Source: Candidatus Hydrothermarchaeota archaeon
Lineage (GTDB): Archaea; Hydrothermarchaeota; Hydrothermarchaeia; Hydrothermarchaeales; WAQR01
Assembly (NCBI GenBank): GCA_015520145.1
Contig: WAQR01000280.1
Coordinates: forward strand, 1-7,241
Reading direction: 5' to 3'
Length of the DNA: 7,241 bases
Shown here: one piece after another, positions 5,516 to 7,241 of the stretch
Layout: every line of letters starts with the position of its first letter
Numbering within the stretch: position 1 is the first letter of the stretch
Notes under the pieces: generated by a model
What the model was told of the DNA's origin: nothing
Seen by the model: only the letters and a program-made list of their open reading frames with translations
The model's database searches: none
Program-made: the position numbers and the translations under genes

Positions 5516-6862
5516 CTAACTGACCTCGCTGATAGTATAGAGATATTTGCCGCTTTTACTTGGAGGTATTTCATCTACAAATTTAAATTTCACATTACAC
5601 CCTTCACCCATAACCAGCTTAATTTTTTGGGTTATGTCTTCAATCTCTTCTTCAATGTCTTTTAGACTTTCTTTCTTTTTTAATACTATTGAAACTATTA
5701 TGGAGTTATAATCTTTCTGGAGAACCTGGAACTTCTCAATCCCTTCTTTAAAATAAAGCAGGTGTGTGAAATATTCACCATCGATTAGTTCTCCATTTTT
5801 GGTCTTGAAGATGTCAACCGTTCTCCCGGCGACTTTCTCGATTAGGGGCAGTCCCCTGCCACATGAACATTGCTCATTCTTTGCAGGAACCGCCATATCC
5901 CCTATTTGATAGCGTATCAAAGGCATGACCTTATTATGCAGGCTTGTAACATATACCTGCCCCATCGCCCCGGGGTTACATGGTTCTAATCTGTCATTTA
6001 AAATCTCGACATAATGGTTAAACATGTTTAGGTGCAGACCTTCGTCTTTCTTACATGAGCAGGCCATATCCCCAACTTCTCTTGATCCATAGCGATTGTA
6101 GACTTTTGTTTGAAATACATCCTCAATTAATTCTTTAAATTCTGGATATAATGTGCCAGCAGAAGTAATTATTCCGTGAGGTGAGTGAACTTCCAGTCTA
6201 TTATTTTTGATAAATCTTGCTAATTCATATACAGACTGCACATAAGTCTCTATAACTTTAGGTTTCTTTTTATTTATTATTTCGATATATCTCCTCATCT
6301 TTTCATCATTCATCACAAATGTGTTGAGAGTGTATCGATTTAATATCCTGTTCTTCAATCTTATATACAGGCTTTCTTTTTCTCCAAAAACATCCCTTTC
6401 AGATCCCCACAAACGTATTAAAGTATCGCCATCCATCAATCCTGCCCAGGAATAGAACAGTTCCTTTGCAGCAAAGCTGGCATTTGAATAGGACTCATCA
6501 TGCAGAAAAATGACAGGCTCGCCGGTACTGCCGCCGGATGTACTCTTATAGAAATATCCACGAAAATTTGTGGCTTTTAGGGAATCAAAATTCTTTCTCA
6601 GGATAGGTTTCGTTAATGGCGGTATTTTTTTGATATCCTCAAATATAGTGTCCTCTGAGATACTGATTTTATTTTCTCTTATGACCTTTCTATAGTAGGG
6701 TACATTCTCATATGCATAACTAACTATTTTGTAAAGCTTCTCCTGTTGAAACTTACGATTTTCGCCTAAACTTTTAAATTCGTGTTCTTCCATTAGACAT
6801 AAAATAGCATATCTCTCTTTACGCATCTTCTTTTTTATTATTTTTATAATATTGGTTCTCAT
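5516..6862 (-). CDS. CapK/PaaK-type adenylate-forming enzyme (phenylacetate-CoA ligase family)
   Basis: This 448-residue protein belongs to the ANL superfamily branch of phenylacetate-CoA ligase and capsular CapK proteins (COG1541). Such enzymes activate a carboxylic acid as acyl-AMP; CapK relatives sit in polysaccharide loci, where the acyl group may go to a sugar. The P-loop-like STSGGSTGEP is at 107-116, YGSRE (258-262) is the adenine/acyl-AMP region, MPLIRYQIGD (313-322) holds the ribose-binding Asp, GRTVDIF (346-352) starts the hinge to the C-terminal domain, and PPSKSGKY (433-440) offers the catalytic lysine. Two CxC pairs, CSC at 268-270 and CSC at 332-334, could bind a metal. The basic N-terminus (IIKIIKKKMRKER, 5-17) is not a signal peptide. 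Length is usual for the family. It is first in a two-gene unit with DUF362. The substrate cannot be deduced; its location among glycosyltransferases argues against aromatic-acid catabolism. The gene is visibly AT-rich. Confidence 0.9.
   Translation of the reverse strand: MRTNIIKIIKKKMRKERYAILCLMEEHEFKSLGENRKFQQEKLYKIVSYAYENVPYYRKVIRENKISISEDTIFEDIKKIPPLTKPILRKNFDSLKATNFRGYFYKSTSGGSTGEPVIFLHDESYSNASFAAKELFYSWAGLMDGDTLIRLWGSERDVFGEKESLYIRLKNRILNRYTLNTFVMNDEKMRRYIEIINKKKPKVIETYVQSVYELARFIKNNRLEVHSPHGIITSAGTLYPEFKELIEDVFQTKVYNRYGSREVGDMACSCKKDEGLHLNMFNHYVEILNDRLEPCNPGAMGQVYVTSLHNKVMPLIRYQIGDMAVPAKNEQCSCGRGLPLIEKVAGRTVDIFKTKNGELIDGEYFTHLLYFKEGIEKFQVLQKDYNSIIVSIVLKKKESLKDIEEEIEDITQKIKLVMGEGCNVKFKFVDEIPPSKSGKYLYTISEVS
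5521..5527 (-). promoter_or_regulatory. Ribosome binding site for DUF362 gene inside capK-like 3' end
   Basis: On the minus strand GAGGTCA at 5521-5527 lies within the last codons of the CapK-like gene. Its GAGGT core ends 7 nt before the DUF362 ATG at 5513-5515. It matches the 3' end of 16S rRNA in archaea and bacteria and supports the abutting start. Confidence 0.6.
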
Positions 6863-6892
6863 ATTGATTCACATGCTGGTCATTTGTTACTG

Positions 6893-6904
6893 ATTAATTT
6901 TAAC
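6893..6904 (-). promoter_or_regulatory. Candidate TATA-like box for the capK-like/DUF362 unit
   Basis: On the minus strand TTAAAATTAATC (6893-6904) is centred about 36 nt upstream of the ATG at 6860-6862, the same spacing as the boxes in the divergent GT4 spacer. If archaeal, transcription would begin about 10 nt before the start codon. Such AT-rich strings are common in this sequence, so the call is weak. Confidence 0.25.
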
Positions 6905-6962
6905 TCGTTTAGCGTTTTTATTATTTTTCATGGATATTGACAGCTTTTACATGCCCGCTTTT

Positions 6963-6980
6963 ACAGGTCGAACAGGTCGA
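6963..6980 (+). repeat. 9-bp perfect tandem repeat (acaggtcga x2)
   Basis: The unit acaggtcga occurs at 6963-6971 and 6972-6980 and runs straight into gaggaggtg. In one plus-strand frame it would encode TGR-TGR inside a 23-codon ORF (6930-7001). It is locally richer in G and C than its surroundings. Confidence 0.7.
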
Positions 6981-7025
6981 GGAGGTGCTACTTTACAGTA
7001 ATGTTTGAAAATGCAAAGACTCTGT

Positions 7026-7085
7026 TTAAGTAAAGTTTTAAGTAAAGTCTGTTTAGATAGATTAAATAAAGACGGTTAAGTAAAG
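7026..7085 (+). repeat. Cluster of four TTAAGTAAAG-type repeats
   Basis: TTAAGTAAAG occurs at 7026-7035, 7038-7047 and 7076-7085, with a one-mismatch copy TTAAATAAAG at 7062-7071. Successive starts are 12, 24 and 14 bp apart. A second string, TCTGTTTA, recurs at 7021-7028 and 7048-7055, so a longer AAAG-N-CTGTTTAAGTAAAG unit appears to have been partly copied. The cluster ends 10 bp before the ATG at 7096. It resembles clustered operator sites or a degenerate minisatellite; there are no CRISPR-like equal spacers. Confidence 0.6.
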
Positions 7086-7095
7086 AAGGATTATA

Positions 7096-7241
7096 ATGCA
7101 TAATGTGATAGCTCCTGGCCTTGATGGCACGCCATGGGAACTCATCAAGCCCTGGCAGTATCTCCGAAAGGATTCCATTTTTTCATGAATGACCCCTTGG
7201 CAATCGACAAATTTTTTGCATACCCTCTCAAGGTCACCAAA
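7096..7241 (+). CDS. Possible start of a rightward gene, split by a frameshift, off right edge
   Basis: An ATG at 7096-7098 follows GAAGGA (7085-7090) by 5 nt and opens 30 codons (MHNVIAPGLD... PWQYLRKDSIFS) ending in TGA at 7186-7188. A second frame starts at the overlapping ATG (7185-7187) and stays open to the edge (MNDPLAIDKFFAYPLKVTK). The overlap lies just after a run of six T (7178-7183). One extra T would fuse the two into a single frame reading KDSIFFMNDPLAID. It could therefore be one gene with a homopolymer error or mutation, two coupled cistrons, or chance. I do not recognise a family. A minus-strand frame over the same stretch is also open, so coding direction is not settled. Confidence 0.28.

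Larger units (their letters stand above)
6863..7241. other. 379-bp region without a confident gene
   Basis: This stretch holds the leader of the CapK-like gene, a 9-bp tandem repeat followed by a strong GGAGGTG (6981-6987), a cluster of TTAAGTAAAG repeats (7026-7085) and a possible rightward gene start from 7096. The GGAGGTG is 13 nt from an ATG at 7001 that opens only ten codons (MFENAKTLFK), so it has no convincing client gene. No RNA gene was recognised. The region is likely the regulatory spacer between the leftward pair and whatever lies to the right. Confidence 0.5.

Noticed and set aside
6930..7001. 23-codon plus-strand ORF (MDIDSFYMPAF...)
   Set aside because: It has no ribosome binding site, is very short, and much of it is made by the 9-bp tandem repeat.
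7015..7085. CRISPR-like array
   Set aside because: The repeats are about 10 bp, imperfect and unevenly spaced, with spacers far too short, and no cas gene is present.
7120..7149. Hairpin as a terminator or insertion-sequence end
   Set aside because: The 7-bp stem has no following T-run and no terminal inverted-repeat partner or target duplication was seen.
7062..7241. Minus-strand frame open from the right edge for 59 codons
   Set aside because: It has no recognisable motif, an unusual number of cysteines and competes with a plus-strand frame that has a better start; left undecided rather than annotated.

Overview
This window is part of a surface-polysaccharide or glycan biosynthesis locus. 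It holds six complete protein genes and one truncated gene, and about half of the genes are glycosyltransferases. There are no rRNA, tRNA, CRISPR or insertion-sequence genes that I can recognise. The host is most likely a moderate-GC archaeon of the methanogen or ANME type. The evidence is indirect: frequent AGA/AGG arginine and ATA isoleucine codons, GGTGG- and GAGGT-type ribosome binding sites, and short AT-rich boxes that would give nearly leaderless transcripts at each likely operon start. A bacterial host is not excluded.

Layout from left to right. Positions 1-2941 are a leftward (minus-strand) run read in the order GT4 glycosyltransferase (1805-2941), an optional 25-codon ORF (1731-1808), a class I SAM methyltransferase (1119-1727), a GT2 glycosyltransferase (272-1060) and gmd, GDP-mannose 4,6-dehydratase (244 to beyond the left edge). 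A short divergent spacer (2942-2994) with nested inverted repeats separates this run from a single rightward GT4 gene (2995-4056). That gene converges, with only 7 bp between stop codons, on a second leftward pair: a CapK/PaaK-type adenylate-forming enzyme (5516-6862) and a DUF362 protein (4064-5515), joined with no spacer (stop TAG directly followed by ATG). The right end (6863-7241) has no confident gene. It carries several short repeats and what may be the start of a rightward gene interrupted by a one-base frameshift.

How the genes could work together: Gmd makes GDP-4-keto-6-deoxy-mannose, the precursor of GDP-fucose, GDP-rhamnose or GDP-perosamine. The three glycosyltransferases would build a repeat unit or protein-linked glycan on the cytoplasmic face of the membrane. 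The methyltransferase could O-methylate a sugar. The CapK-like enzyme could activate a carboxylic acid as an adenylate, perhaps to acylate the glycan. The role of the DUF362 partner is unknown.

The most distinctive features are: (i) a perfect 15-bp tandem duplication at the GT2/gmd junction that copies a stop codon, a start codon and a ribosome binding site, giving two in-frame candidate starts for gmd; (ii) short tandem duplications in every gap of that operon; (iii) the abutting CapK-DUF362 pair, in which the DUF362 protein has no ferredoxin cysteine cluster; and (iv) a strong swing in base composition between neighbouring genes.
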